From assembly GCF_003116095.1 (NCBI RefSeq), contig NZ_LGRA01000001.1, positions 1-64,000 on the forward strand: DNA of 64,000 bases, given 5' to 3'. This document shows, piece by piece, positions 28,077-37,508 of this stretch (its first letter is position 1; every line of letters starts with the position of its first letter). The notes beneath the pieces are model-generated. The model had not been told where the DNA came from. It did no database searches and saw nothing but the letters and a program-made list of their open reading frames with translations. Source of the stretch: Azospirillum sp. TSO35-2. GTDB lineage: Bacteria > Pseudomonadota > Alphaproteobacteria > Azospirillales > Azospirillaceae. A program made the position numbers and the translations under genes.

Positions 28077-28754
28077 ATGATGGACCAGACCGAACGCCAG
28101 ATCATCGACGACCTGTTCGCCAAGCTGCACCAGGCCGAGGCGCATTCCGGCCCGCGCGATCCCGAGGCCGAGACGCTGATCCGCGAGCGGGTCGCCCGCC
28201 AGCCGGCCGCCCCCTACCTGATGGCCCAGGCCATCGTGATGATGGAACAGGCGCTCGCCGCCAGCCAGGCCCGCAACGAGGAGCTGGAGCGCCAGTTGCG
28301 CGACCGCCCGGCCGCCCCCGCCCAATCCGGCGGCGGCGGGCTGTTCGGCAGCCTGTTCGGCGGCGGCAGCCGGCCGGCTCCGCAGCCCTCATACCCGGCG
28401 GCGCCGGCCGCGTCCCCGGCTGCCACCATGCCGCCCGGCTCGCCCTGGGGCCGTCCGCCGGCTGCCAATGGTCCGGTCGGCAACCCCGCCTATGGCGACC
28501 CGCGCGTCGCCGCCTACGCCCAGCAGCCGCGGGCCGGCGGCGGCTTCATGGCCGGGGCGATGCAGACGGCGGCCGGCGTCGCCGGCGGCATGCTGATCGG
28601 CAGCGCGCTGTCCAGCATGTTCTCCGGCGGCGAGGCGATGGCCGCCGAGGCCGCCACCGCGGCCACCGATGCGGCCACCGCCGCCACCGACCATGCCGAA
28701 CAGGCGGTCGAGGACAGCGGCTGGGGCGATTTCGGCGGCGAAGACGAGCTCTGA
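28077..28754 (+). CDS. DUF2076 domain protein
   Basis: 225 residues. The N terminus (DQTERQIIDDLFAKLHQAE, then AQAIVMMEQALAASQARNEELERQL) is the DUF2076 helical region. A Gly/Pro/Ala-rich centre follows, with GGGLFGSLFGGG and YGDPR. Near residues 155-185 there is a short hydrophobic Gly segment (GAMQTAAGVAGGMLIGSALSSMF), and the C terminus is acidic. The family is annotated as possible periplasmic ligand sensors, but its role is not established. It stands alone between tnpB and a convergent dehydrogenase gene. Confidence 0.82.
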   Translation: MMDQTERQIIDDLFAKLHQAEAHSGPRDPEAETLIRERVARQPAAPYLMAQAIVMMEQALAASQARNEELERQLRDRPAAPAQSGGGGLFGSLFGGGSRPAPQPSYPAAPAASPAATMPPGSPWGRPPAANGPVGNPAYGDPRVAAYAQQPRAGGGFMAGAMQTAAGVAGGMLIGSALSSMFSGGEAMAAEAATAATDAATAATDHAEQAVEDSGWGDFGGEDEL

Positions 28755-29027
28755 TCCCGACCCACGGGAGGGGGCCGGTCCCCCGGCCGGTTCCCTCCTG
28801 GGCCGTTTCCCCATCGACTTAATGTCCCTTCCGGGAAATTATTCCTATAAAGTGGCGTCGGATCCAGCCTCTCAGGGAGCCGACGCCATGCCCGCCCCTT
28901 CAGCGCCCTCCACCGGGATCGCCGGCCTGCCCTCCCTCTGCCATGGCCGACCGATGGAACAGCAGCGCCCGGCCTGTTCCACGCTGTTCCAAACACCGGC
29001 CCCGCCCCACCCTCAGACCTTGACTCC

Positions 29028-30395
29028 TCAGGCCTTGACGATGCGGTCGGCGAAGCCCTCGACGGTGCGCATCGCGTTGCGGGTGTCGACCACCAGCGGG
29101 CAGTGGGCGGCGAGGCTCTGGTAGTCGACGCCGTCATGGTCGGTGACGATCACCGCCGCGTCGAAGCCGGCCAGCGTCCCGGGTTCCCAAGCGATCGAGG
29201 TCCGGCCGGCGAGCGCCGCATGCTCGCGGGTCACCGGCAGCACCGGGATGAAGGGGTCGTGGTAGTCGACCGCCGCCCCGCGCTCCAGCAGCATTTCCAT
29301 CAGCCGCAGCCCCGGCGATTCCCGGCTGTCGTCGACGTTCTTCTTGTAGGCCATGCCGACCAGCAGGACGCGCGCCCGGCTGAGGCCGATGCCGAACCGC
29401 CGGTCGAGCGCCAGGGCGAGGCGGTCGACCACATGGCGCGGCATCATCGTGTTGACCTCGCCCGCCAGCTCGATGAAGCGGGTGGAGATCTGGTACTCGC
29501 GCGCCTTCCAGGTCAGGTAGAAGGGGTCGATCGGGATGCAGTGGCCACCCAGGCCGGGGCCGGGGTAGAAGGGCATGAAGCCGAAGGGCTTGGTCTTCGC
29601 CGCCTCGATCACCTCCCAGATGTCGATGCCCATCGGCTCGAAGACGATCTTCAGCTCGTTCACCAGGGCGATGTTGACCGAGCGGAAGATGTTCTCGGTC
29701 AGCTTGGTCGCCTCCGCCGCCCGCGTGCCGGACACCGCCACCACCTGCGGCACCACCTGCTCGTAGAGCGCCACCGCCAGCCGCCGCGCGCCCGCGTCGT
29801 CGCCGCCGACCACCTTGGGGATGGTGCTGGTGGTGAAGGTGATGTTGCCGGGATCCTCGCGCTCGGGCGAATAGGCCAGGAAGAAGTCCCGCCCGCTGGC
29901 CAGCCCGGTCTCCTCCAGGATCGGCCGCATCACCTCGTCGGTGGTGCCGGGCCAGGTGGTCGATTCCAGCACCACCAGATGCCCCGGCCGCAGCCGGTCG
30001 CGGATCAGCCGGGTGGACGCCTCGACGAAGCTCAGGTCCGGCTCGCGCTGCGGCGACAGCGGCGTCGGCACGCAGACGATGACGGCGTCGCAGGCGGCGA
30101 ACGCGTCGGCGTCGGTCGTCGCCCGGAAGCGCCCGGTCGCCACCGCCTGGGCGACCCGGTCGTCGCCGATCTGCCGGATGTAGGAGCGCCTGTCGTTCAG
30201 CGCCCCGGCTTTCGCCGGGTCGATGTCGAAGCCGACCACCGCGAAGCCGGCCCCGGTCAGGGCGAGCGCCAGCGGCAGCCCGACATAGCCGAGCCCGACC
30301 ACGGCGACCCGCGCGTTGCGGCTGCGATAGGCGGTCTCGAGGCGCTGGAGGTCGGGACGCTGGAGGTCGAGCCCGGCGCTGTCTGGTGTGGTCAT
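29028..30395 (-). CDS. Nucleotide-sugar 6-dehydrogenase (WbpA/TviB type)
   Basis: 455 residues from the ATG at 30395. NAD site VAVVGLGYVGLPLA, then VCVPTPLSPQREPDLSFV and ESTTWPGTTDEVMRP. The catalytic Cys is in GPGLGGHCIPIDPFYL and the C-terminal domain has LVGMAYKKNVDDSRESP. These features match dehydrogenases acting on UDP-GlcNAc or UDP-ManNAc-type sugars rather than UDP-glucose dehydrogenase. It makes a uronic acid for surface glycans. It is a single gene about 4 kb from the sulfation cassette. The exact substrate is inferred. Confidence 0.9.
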   Translation of the reverse strand: MTTPDSAGLDLQRPDLQRLETAYRSRNARVAVVGLGYVGLPLALALTGAGFAVVGFDIDPAKAGALNDRRSYIRQIGDDRVAQAVATGRFRATTDADAFAACDAVIVCVPTPLSPQREPDLSFVEASTRLIRDRLRPGHLVVLESTTWPGTTDEVMRPILEETGLASGRDFFLAYSPEREDPGNITFTTSTIPKVVGGDDAGARRLAVALYEQVVPQVVAVSGTRAAEATKLTENIFRSVNIALVNELKIVFEPMGIDIWEVIEAAKTKPFGFMPFYPGPGLGGHCIPIDPFYLTWKAREYQISTRFIELAGEVNTMMPRHVVDRLALALDRRFGIGLSRARVLLVGMAYKKNVDDSRESPGLRLMEMLLERGAAVDYHDPFIPVLPVTREHAALAGRTSIAWEPGTLAGFDAAVIVTDHDGVDYQSLAAHCPLVVDTRNAMRTVEGFADRIVKA

Positions 30396-30654
30396 CGTGC
30401 TGCCGTTCCGTGTCGACGCTTTGAAGATAAGGGGTGCTCGAAGGAGAGACGTCAGCCGCCCGCGGACGGTGGCCCGCAGGCGGCAGCCGACTGTGTGACG
30501 GCGGGACGGCTTTCCGCAACCCCCGTTCCGTATGGGTTGACGGCGGCATCGAGGCGCCACCTTGCGGAAGCTCTGGTCTCCGGGGCGGGAAGAGTGCCAA
30601 TTTCCTTCTCCGCACTCCTCCGCACAGACCGGAACCGACGGACCCCCGCCCCCG

Positions 30655-31548
30655 ATGCCGCCTTCACCGCCGCCCCTCCTGCCCCAGCAGATCGCCCCGG
30701 TGGACGCCCGCCAGTCGGCGCTGACCGCCCGCCATCTGGCCGGCGATCCGGCGGCGCTGCACGGCTATTTCCTGGCCCTGCGCGAGGAGAGCGACCGGGC
30801 GCTCGCCGGCTTGGCCCCGGCGGGCGGCAAGCCCTACCCTTATGGCCGGTGCGAGGAGATCACCCGCGACCTCGTCGCCCGCCTGTTGCAACGGCTGGCC
30901 CAGCCGGCCGGCCCGGTGGAGCGTGCGCTGCGCGCCTTCATCGACGAGGGCGGCGTGCTGCGCAGCGTCTGGGGCGTCCTGCGCGAGCAGTATTTCCAGA
31001 ACGCGCTGCAGATCGGCGCCCTCTATGTCGACGTGTCGAACGACACGGTGGTCGTGACCAAGCCGAAGGTGGAGATCCTGCCGGTCGCGGAGTCCGGGCT
31101 GGTGCCGGTGCGCGATCTGGCGCATTTCCGGCAGACGGCCGAACGCTATTGGGGGGCGACGCTCTACGCCAACCATCTGGTGCCGACGTTGGCGCCCTTG
31201 CTGCCGATCCTGTCGGTCAGTCCCGGCCGGCTGGTGCCCGGTCTGCAATCGGCCTGCGACTGCATGATCGCGCTGATGTGCCGCGACCGCTTCCAGGATG
31301 CCGAACGCTGGCTGGAAACCGGTCCCGCCCCGCCCGACGACCTCGCCGCCGCCTATCTGGCGACCGTCCCCGCCGACCTGCGGCCGGTGACCAACCAGGG
31401 CAGGCTGGAAGCCGTGGCCGCCTGCCGGCGTGCGCGGGAAGCCGGCTGCTGGGCCGAACCGGACTGGCGCACCGCCCGCGTGCTCGACTATCTGCGGCTG
31501 ATGCGCGGGGCGGCGGTGGGGGATGCCGGTAGGGGGCGTGGATCGTAA
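30655..31548 (+). CDS. Unknown protein, 297 residues
   Basis: I do not recognise the family. The start at 30655 is chosen because upstream residues look non-coding. The protein is soluble and mostly helical, with motifs YPYGRCEEITRDLVARLLQRL, GGVLRSVWGVLREQYFQNA and GALYVDVSNDTVVVTKPKVEI. The last region resembles proteins that contact a cofactor or nucleotide, but no known motif is clear. No signal peptide. It is divergent from the nucleotide-sugar dehydrogenase. Confidence 0.72.
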   Translation: MPPSPPPLLPQQIAPVDARQSALTARHLAGDPAALHGYFLALREESDRALAGLAPAGGKPYPYGRCEEITRDLVARLLQRLAQPAGPVERALRAFIDEGGVLRSVWGVLREQYFQNALQIGALYVDVSNDTVVVTKPKVEILPVAESGLVPVRDLAHFRQTAERYWGATLYANHLVPTLAPLLPILSVSPGRLVPGLQSACDCMIALMCRDRFQDAERWLETGPAPPDDLAAAYLATVPADLRPVTNQGRLEAVAACRRAREAGCWAEPDWRTARVLDYLRLMRGAAVGDAGRGRGS

Positions 31549-31616
31549 GCCCGGTCAATCGCGCGTGGGAGGACAGGATCGACACACAAAGCTCCTTGTT
31601 CGCCGCCATGACCTCG

Positions 31617-32546
31617 CTACAGCCGATCGCTGCTGAAGGTGTCGCAGGCTTCGATCCGGCCGCTTTCCATGCCGGTGCGGAACCAGCGGACGCGCTGGGC
31701 GGAACTGCCGTGGGTGAAGCTGTCGGGGGTGACGGTGCCGCGCGCCTGACGCTGGAGACGGTCGTCGCCGATCGCACTGGCGGCGGTCAGCGCCTCCTCG
31801 ACGTCGCCGGGTTCCAGCCGCTGGCGGTCGCGGCTGGCGTGGTTGCCCCAGACGCCGGCGAGGCAGTCGGCCTGCAGCTCCAGCCGCACCGACAGGGCGT
31901 TGGCTTCGGCCGGGCTGTGCGCCCGCTGCTGCGCCGCCTGCACCTGGTCGGAGATGCCCAGCAGGTTCTGCACATGGTGCCCGACCTCATGGGCGATGAC
32001 GTAGGCCTGGGCGAAGTCGCCGGGGGCCTGGAAGCGGTCGCGCAGCTCGCGGTAGAAGCCGAGGTCGATGTAGAGCTTGCGGTCCATCGGGCAGTAGAAG
32101 GGCCCCATCGCCGCCTGGGCCCGGCCGCAGCCGGACGCCACCGTCCCGGTGAACAGCACCAGCGTCGGGTCCTGGTACTGGCGGCCCATCCGCTTGAACA
32201 GCGCCTGCCAGGTGTCCTCGGTGTCGGCCAGCACGACCGAGACGAAGCGCTTCAGGTCGTCGTTTCCAGCACCGCCCGCCGTCCCGGCGTCGCCGACCTG
32301 GCTGCGGCCGGCCGGCTGGTTCTGCGCCGTCGGGCTTTCCGCCGTCGGGTCGCCGCCGTTCAGCAGCACCGTCGGGTCGACGCCCAGCACCATCGACACC
32401 ACCAGCAGCAGGATCGCCCCGCCGACGCCCAGCCCGCCGCGGCCGATGCGGAATCCGCCGCCCGGCCCGCCGAACCCGCCTCCCAGCCCGCCGCCACCGC
32501 GGCGGTCTTCGACATTCTCGCTCTCCCGCCCGCCTTGCCACCGCAT
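31617..32546 (-). CDS. ypfJ: YpfJ-family neutral zinc metallopeptidase
   Basis: 309 residues. A short Gly-rich N terminus precedes one membrane helix ([15 protein letters not shown], about 43-57). The catalytic part has the zinc site [12 protein letters not shown] (about 190) with a downstream [12 protein letters not shown], the third ligand region. [26 protein letters not shown] is a family signature. The catalytic domain should be periplasmic. The biological substrate is unknown in this family. Confidence 0.92.
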   Translation of the reverse strand: MRWQGGRESENVEDRRGGGGLGGGFGGPGGGFRIGRGGLGVGGAILLLVVSMVLGVDPTVLLNGGDPTAESPTAQNQPAGRSQVGDAGTAGGAGNDDLKRFVSVVLADTEDTWQALFKRMGRQYQDPTLVLFTGTVASGCGRAQAAMGPFYCPMDRKLYIDLGFYRELRDRFQAPGDFAQAYVIAHEVGHHVQNLLGISDQVQAAQQRAHSPAEANALSVRLELQADCLAGVWGNHASRDRQRLEPGDVEEALTAASAIGDDRLQRQARGTVTPDSFTHGSSAQRVRWFRTGMESGRIEACDTFSSDRL

Positions 32547-32981
32547 GGCCGCCTCCCTTGTCCTCGTTCCGGTGGAAACGAAACCGCGGCGCGTCCCGCG
32601 CGTTCCATACGGTGGCTCGAGGCGGCGGCTCCAGGCGGCGGCTTCGGGGCCATGTCAGGACCATGGACGGAATCGGACGGCGACGGCGGGGGCCGGGGCG
32701 TGGCGGACCTTGAAAAGCCGGCGCCCGCACCCCATCTGGGACCGTGCCGGCGCCGCGTTCGCGGCGTTCATGCCCCTGCCCGTCCCTCCCTTCGTCGAGG
32801 GCCGGTCTTGATCCAGGGGCGATGGCCTTTTCAAAGGGGCTCTCCGGTCCGCAGCCCGGTCCGTGGACCACCCCACCCGAGGAGCCCGCCCTTGTCGGCG
32901 GCTCCCGTTTCAAGACACCGCACAACACGAGCCGGCAGGCGCCCTTTTCATCGGTCTGCCCATCCGGCCTGGAGGATTTTC
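32547..32981 (+). other. Intergenic region, no gene seen
   Basis: High-GC spacer between ypfJ (leftward) and the small ORF before infC (rightward). ORFs on both strands lack plausible starts. It should hold promoters of both units. Confidence 0.4.
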
Positions 32982-33158
32982 ATGACGACCCCGTCCTTTT
33001 CAACCGGCACCCATTTCGCCCAGCGTTCCGCGTCGCCGTCGGCCCCCCTCGGCATGGCCGCCGCCCGTCTCGCCGAGGCCGACTCCCGGTTTCAACCGCA
33101 GTCGTCCGGCTTGACCAAGCGCGAGTTGCGGCAGATCGTGCTCGACATTCTCGGCTGA
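32982..33158 (+). CDS. Small protein upstream of infC
   Basis: 58 residues, with GGAGG 6 bases before the ATG, which supports translation. The first 35 residues are Ser/Pro/Ala-rich and the last 15 (LTKRELRQIVLDILG) form an amphipathic helix. No family is recognised. It ends 39 bp before the infC start and may be co-transcribed with it. Confidence 0.6.
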   Translation: MTTPSFSTGTHFAQRSASPSAPLGMAAARLAEADSRFQPQSSGLTKRELRQIVLDILG

Positions 33159-33197
33159 CCGTTCCAAACACCCTGTCAACGGATATAGGAGATCACC

Positions 33198-33731
33198 ATA
33201 GCCAAGCTCTACGATGCGGACCCCGTCCGCCAAGGCCCGCGCCTCAACCGTGAAATCACCGCCCGCATGGTCCGCCTCGTCGGCGCCGACGGCGAGATGG
33301 TCGGCGTGGTCCCGCTGCGCCAAGCGCTCGAAGCCGCTGCGGAAGCCGAACTCGACCTCGTCGAGGTGGCGGCGCAGGCGGACCCGCCTGTCTGCAAGAT
33401 CCTCGATTACGGCAAGTTCCGGTTCGAGGAGCAGAAGAAGGCCAACGAGGCGCGCAAGAAGCAGAAGATCATCGAGCTGAAGGAAATCAAACTTCGGCCG
33501 AACATCGACGATCACGACTACGACGTGAAGATGCGCTCCGCCATCCGCTTCATCGAGGAAGGCGACAAGGTCAAGATGACCATGCGCTTCCGCGGCCGCG
33601 AGATGGCGCACCAGGATCTTGGCCTGAACGTGCTGGTGCGGGTGCGCGACCAGCTGCAGGACATCGCCAAGGTGGAGCAGATGCCGCGCGTCGAAGGCCG
33701 CATGATGGTCATGGTGCTGGCCCCGCGCTGA
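33198..33731 (+). CDS. infC: Translation initiation factor IF-3, AUA start codon
   Basis: 177 residues if begun at ATA (33198), which has AGGAGA 5 bases upstream. The first ATG in frame (33267) would remove conserved N-terminal residues (GPRLNREI). N domain motifs [16 protein letters not shown], then the linker [19 protein letters not shown] and C domain [24 protein letters not shown] and [12 protein letters not shown], ending exactly where IF-3 should. It prevents premature subunit joining and selects start codons on the 30S subunit. A non-AUG start is the basis of IF-3 autoregulation in other bacteria. The usual partners rpmI and rplT do not follow. Confidence 0.93.
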   Translation: MAKLYDADPVRQGPRLNREITARMVRLVGADGEMVGVVPLRQALEAAAEAELDLVEVAAQADPPVCKILDYGKFRFEEQKKANEARKKQKIIELKEIKLRPNIDDHDYDVKMRSAIRFIEEGDKVKMTMRFRGREMAHQDLGLNVLVRVRDQLQDIAKVEQMPRVEGRMMVMVLAPR

Positions 33732-33752
33732 CACCGGCGTGGAGCATCGCGA

Positions 33753-33806
33753 GGGGGACTTTGCGGGGCGGCACGCCGTCCCGTCCCCCGCGCGCGCGTT
33801 TTTTTG
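33753..33806 (+). terminator. Intrinsic terminator of infC
   Basis: GGGGGAC (33753-33759) pairs with GTCCCCC (33783-33789), with an inner GC-rich stem between them. A GC alternation and a run of seven T (33799-33805) follow. It lies 22 bp after the infC stop and shows that transcription ends without rpmI/rplT. Confidence 0.85.
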
Positions 33807-34086
33807 GCAAGCGTGCTCTTTTTGACACGAGGGCGGGGCTCAGGCGCCCGATCCCGTGATCCCATCCCCCGTGATCCCCCATAATCCCGGGTCGATCGTC
33901 GCGATGGAAGCAGGCCGGTCGGACAGCAGGACAGCGGACAATCGCCGTCCTCATGTCCTTTCCCGCCCCCTGGTTTCTTCCGACGTCATGGACTAATACC
34001 AGACTATTCGTATTGGGTTATTGACCGTATCGGCGCCGACCGCGGATCATCGGGCTTTATTTTCCGTGTGTCGGGATAGTGTCGTG

Positions 34087-36141
34087 ATGAAGGAAGACCG
34101 CGCCGGTTCTGCCACCGGTTCCGCCTGGGATGCGATTTCCGGCGAACGACGGCTCCAGCTTCTTGTCGACAGCGTGCGCGATTACGCCATCTACCTGCTC
34201 GATCCGCAGGGGATCGTCAGCAGCTGGAACTCGGGCGCCGAGCGCTTCAAGGGCTACCGCGCCGACGAGATCATCGGCCAGCATTTCTCCCGCTTCTACA
34301 CCGACGCCGACCGTGCCGCCGGGTTGCCCGCCCGCGCGCTCGCCACCGCCGCGGCGGAGGGCAAGTTCGAGGCGGAGGGCTGGCGCGTCCGCAAGGACGG
34401 CACCCGCTTCTTCGCCCATGTCGTCATCGACCCGGTGCGCGACGAGACCGGCACCCTGGTCGGCTTCGCCAAGATCACCCGCGACATCACCGAGCGCAAG
34501 GTGGCCGAGGAGTCGCTGCGCCGGAGCGAGGAGCAGTTCCGCCTGCTCGTCCAGGGGGTGGTCGACTACGCGCTCTTCATGCTCGACCCGACCGGCTGCG
34601 TCGCCAACTGGAACCAGGGCGCCCAGCGGCTGAAGGGCTACCGCGCCGACGAGATCGTCGGCCGCCATTTCTCCCGCTTCTACACCGAGGAGGACCGCGC
34701 CGCCGGGCTGCCCGCCCGCGCGCTCGCCACCGCCCTGGCGGAGGGCAAGTTCGAGGCGGAGGGCTGGCGCGTCCGCAAGGACGGCACCCGCTTCTTCGCC
34801 CACGTCGTCATCGACCCGATCCGCAGCGACACCGGCACGCTGATGGGCTTCGCCAAGATCACCCGCGACATCACCGAACGCCGGAAGACGGAGGAGATGC
34901 TGGAGGAGATGCGCCAGGCGCTGGTCCAGTCCCAGAAGATGGAGGCGATCGGCCAGTTGACCGGCGGGGTGGCGCACGACTTCAACAACCTGCTGCAGGC
35001 GATCAGCAGCAGCCTGGAGCTGATCGACCAGCGGCTGGCGGCGGGCCGGGCCCCGCAGGTCGCGGCCGACATCGCCCCCTTCGCCGCCACCGCGCGCGCC
35101 GCCGTCGACCGCGCCGCCAGCCTGACCCGGCGCCTGCTCGCCTTTGCCCGCCGCCAGCCGCTGCGGCCGGAGCGCACCGACCTGAACGCGCTGGTGGACG
35201 GCCTGTGGGAGCTGCTGCACCGCTCGGTCGGCGAGGCGATCCGGCTGGAGCGCCGGCCGTCGGCGGCGCTGTGGCCGGTCCGGGCCGACGTCAGCCAGAT
35301 CGAGAACGCGCTGCTGAACCTGGTCATCAACGCCCGCGACGCCATGCCGGACGGCGGCACCCTGACCATCGAAACCGCCAACGCTCCGGTCGGCCCGGCC
35401 GAGATCGCCGGGGAGCCGGGGGTGGAGCCGGGCGACTACGTCGCGGTGACGGTGGCCGACACCGGGACCGGCATGCCGCCCGAGGTCCTCTCCCGCGTCT
35501 ATGAACCCTTCTTCACCACCAAGCCGATCGGCCAGGGCACCGGGCTCGGGCTCAGCCAGCTCTACGGCTTCGCCCGCCAGTCGGGCGGGTTCGTCCGCAT
35601 CGACAGCACGGTCGGCCAGGGCACCGCGGTGCGGCTCTTCCTGCCGCGTCACCACCCCGACCGCGACCACCCCGGCGAGGGCGATGCCCACCCCGCCACC
35701 GCCACCCCGGCCCCGCACAGCGGCTCGCAGGGCGGCGCGGCCAAGGGCACGGTGCTGGTGGTGGAGGATGAGGGGCTGGTCCGCATGCTGCTGGTGGAGG
35801 TGCTGGAGGGCGACGGCTACACGGTGCTGGAGGCGGCGGACGGCGACGCCGCGCTCGCGCTGCTGTCCTCGCCGGCGCGCATCGACCTGCTGACCACCGA
35901 CGTCGGGCTGCCCGGCCTGAACGGCCGCCAACTGGCGGAGATGGCGCGGGGGCTGCGGCCGGAGCTGAGGGTGCTGTTCCTCACCGGCTACGCCTTCAAC
36001 GCGCTCGGCGCTGCGCCCGGCCGCCCTGCGGACGATGTATCGGGTGGTGATGGCGGGCTGGGCGGCGCCGTGCGCATCCTCAGCAAGCCGGTGCCGATCG
36101 ACGCCTTCCGCGCCACGGTGCGGGCGATGATGGCGGAATGA
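34087..36141 (+). CDS. Hybrid sensor histidine kinase, two PAS domains and receiver
   Basis: 684 residues from the ATG at 34087 (a TTG at 34021 is also in frame). No membrane segment, so cytoplasmic. PAS 1 (about 20-140) and PAS 2 (about 148-268) are near-duplicates (WRVRKDGTRFFAHVVIDP occurs in both). HisKA has His297 in GGVAHDFNNLL. The ATPase domain has NLVINARDAMPDGG (N box), DTGTGMP and GTGLGLS. The C-terminal receiver has Asp605 in TTDVGLPG and Lys in SKPVP. A Gly/Asp-rich insertion lies after FLTGYAFN. It probably senses a redox or small-molecule signal through PAS. No separate response regulator is adjacent. Confidence 0.92.
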   Translation: MKEDRAGSATGSAWDAISGERRLQLLVDSVRDYAIYLLDPQGIVSSWNSGAERFKGYRADEIIGQHFSRFYTDADRAAGLPARALATAAAEGKFEAEGWRVRKDGTRFFAHVVIDPVRDETGTLVGFAKITRDITERKVAEESLRRSEEQFRLLVQGVVDYALFMLDPTGCVANWNQGAQRLKGYRADEIVGRHFSRFYTEEDRAAGLPARALATALAEGKFEAEGWRVRKDGTRFFAHVVIDPIRSDTGTLMGFAKITRDITERRKTEEMLEEMRQALVQSQKMEAIGQLTGGVAHDFNNLLQAISSSLELIDQRLAAGRAPQVAADIAPFAATARAAVDRAASLTRRLLAFARRQPLRPERTDLNALVDGLWELLHRSVGEAIRLERRPSAALWPVRADVSQIENALLNLVINARDAMPDGGTLTIETANAPVGPAEIAGEPGVEPGDYVAVTVADTGTGMPPEVLSRVYEPFFTTKPIGQGTGLGLSQLYGFARQSGGFVRIDSTVGQGTAVRLFLPRHHPDRDHPGEGDAHPATATPAPHSGSQGGAAKGTVLVVEDEGLVRMLLVEVLEGDGYTVLEAADGDAALALLSSPARIDLLTTDVGLPGLNGRQLAEMARGLRPELRVLFLTGYAFNALGAAPGRPADDVSGGDGGLGGAVRILSKPVPIDAFRATVRAMMAE

Positions 36142-36257
36142 GGCGGCGGAACGGCCAGCCTGCCGCTTTCCGGCCCGGCCACGGCCGCGCCCGTGGTAAA
36201 TCTGGCTTTAACGCTGGTGCGTTACAGCGGATCTTCGCCAACCGCCGGACCCCGACG

Positions 36258-37478
36258 ATGCCCACGCCCGCCCGCGCTTCGATGGCCCGCGCCGTCACAA
36301 CGGCCCTTCTGTCGGTCCTCCTGCTGGCGGCCCTGCCGGGCACCGTGGCGACGGCGTCGGCCAAGGCGGCGCGCAAGGCGTCGGCTCCGGTCGCCGCCGA
36401 AATCCTGATGGACGCCGGCAGCGGCGCCGTCCTGCAGGCGCGCAACGCCGATCAGCCGACCTTTCCGGCCTCGCTGACCAAGATGATGACGCTGATGCTG
36501 ACCTTCGAGGCGCTGGACCGCGGCGCGCTGCGGCTCGACCAGCCGCTGGCGGTGTCGCGGCGCGCCGCGTCGATGCCGCCGTCGCGGCTGTGGCTGTCGG
36601 CCGGCGGGAGCATCACGGTGGAGCAGGCGATCCTGGCGCTGGTGACCCGTTCGGCCAACGACGCCGCCGTGGTGCTGGCCGAGGCGCTGGGCGGCAGCGA
36701 GGCGGCCTTCGCCGCGCGGATGACCGCCCGCGCCCGCGCGCTCGGCATGCGGCACACCGCCTTCCGCAACGCGTCCGGCCTGCCCGACGGCCGCCAGCGG
36801 ACGACGGCGCGCGACATGGCGATCCTGTCCCGCGCGCTGATCACGCGCCACGCCCGGCACTACGCCTATTTCCACCGTCGCAGCTTCGACTGGCAGGGCG
36901 AGACGGTCTACGGCCACAACCACCTGATGGCGCGCTACCCCGGCATGGACGGCATCAAGACCGGCTACATCGCCGCGTCCGGCTTCAACCTCGCCGCCTC
37001 GGCGGTGCGCGACGGGCGCCGCCTGATCGCCGTGGTGATGGGCGGGCACAGCGCCGACGCCCGCGACGACCGCGTCGCCGACCTGCTCGACATCGGCTTC
37101 CGCCGCACCACCAGACCGGAGCCGCAGCCGGAGCCGGAGGAGATGGTGGTCACCAGCGGCAGCGCCACGACGGCGGCGCGCAGCACCGCGCTGAGCGTCC
37201 CGAAGGCCGGTGCCAGGCCCGCCGCCGCCGCGCCCGGCGATGGCGGCCGCTGGAGCGTCCAGGTCGGTGCGTTCAAGGACCGCGAGGCGGCCCAGCGCAG
37301 CGTCCGCGCGACCGCCCGGCGCCTGGGCGCGCTCGCCGCCGGCGCCAGCCCCGAGGTCGTCCGCGCCGGTGGCCTCTACAAGGCCCGCCTGACCGGCCTG
37401 CCCGCCGCGACCGCCGACGCCGCCTGCGCCGCCCTGACCTCCGCCGGCCACGGCTGCTTCACCGTGCCGATGCGCTGA
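36258..37478 (+). CDS. D-alanyl-D-alanine carboxypeptidase (S11) with SPOR domain
   Basis: 406 residues from 36258. A signal peptide (TTALLSVLLLAALPGTVATASA) is followed by the peptidase S11 domain: Ser72-x-x-Lys75 in SLTKMM, SAND triad near 135, and KTGYIAASG near 235. A Pro-rich linker leads to a C-terminal SPOR domain (WSVQVGAFKDREAAQRSV, GHGCFTVPM), which binds denuded septal peptidoglycan. It trims pentapeptides in the periplasm, probably at the division site. It faces the second histidine kinase (convergent, 30 bp apart). Confidence 0.94.
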   Translation: MPTPARASMARAVTTALLSVLLLAALPGTVATASAKAARKASAPVAAEILMDAGSGAVLQARNADQPTFPASLTKMMTLMLTFEALDRGALRLDQPLAVSRRAASMPPSRLWLSAGGSITVEQAILALVTRSANDAAVVLAEALGGSEAAFAARMTARARALGMRHTAFRNASGLPDGRQRTTARDMAILSRALITRHARHYAYFHRRSFDWQGETVYGHNHLMARYPGMDGIKTGYIAASGFNLAASAVRDGRRLIAVVMGGHSADARDDRVADLLDIGFRRTTRPEPQPEPEEMVVTSGSATTAARSTALSVPKAGARPAAAAPGDGGRWSVQVGAFKDREAAQRSVRATARRLGALAAGASPEVVRAGGLYKARLTGLPAATADAACAALTSAGHGCFTVPMR

Positions 37479-37508
37479 CCCGCGGGCGAACGCCGCCTGT
37501 CGGACCCC

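Noticed and set aside
34021..34086. TTG start for the first hybrid histidine kinase
   Set aside because: The added 22 residues are not conserved in character and overlap a probable promoter; the ATG at 34087 is preferred.
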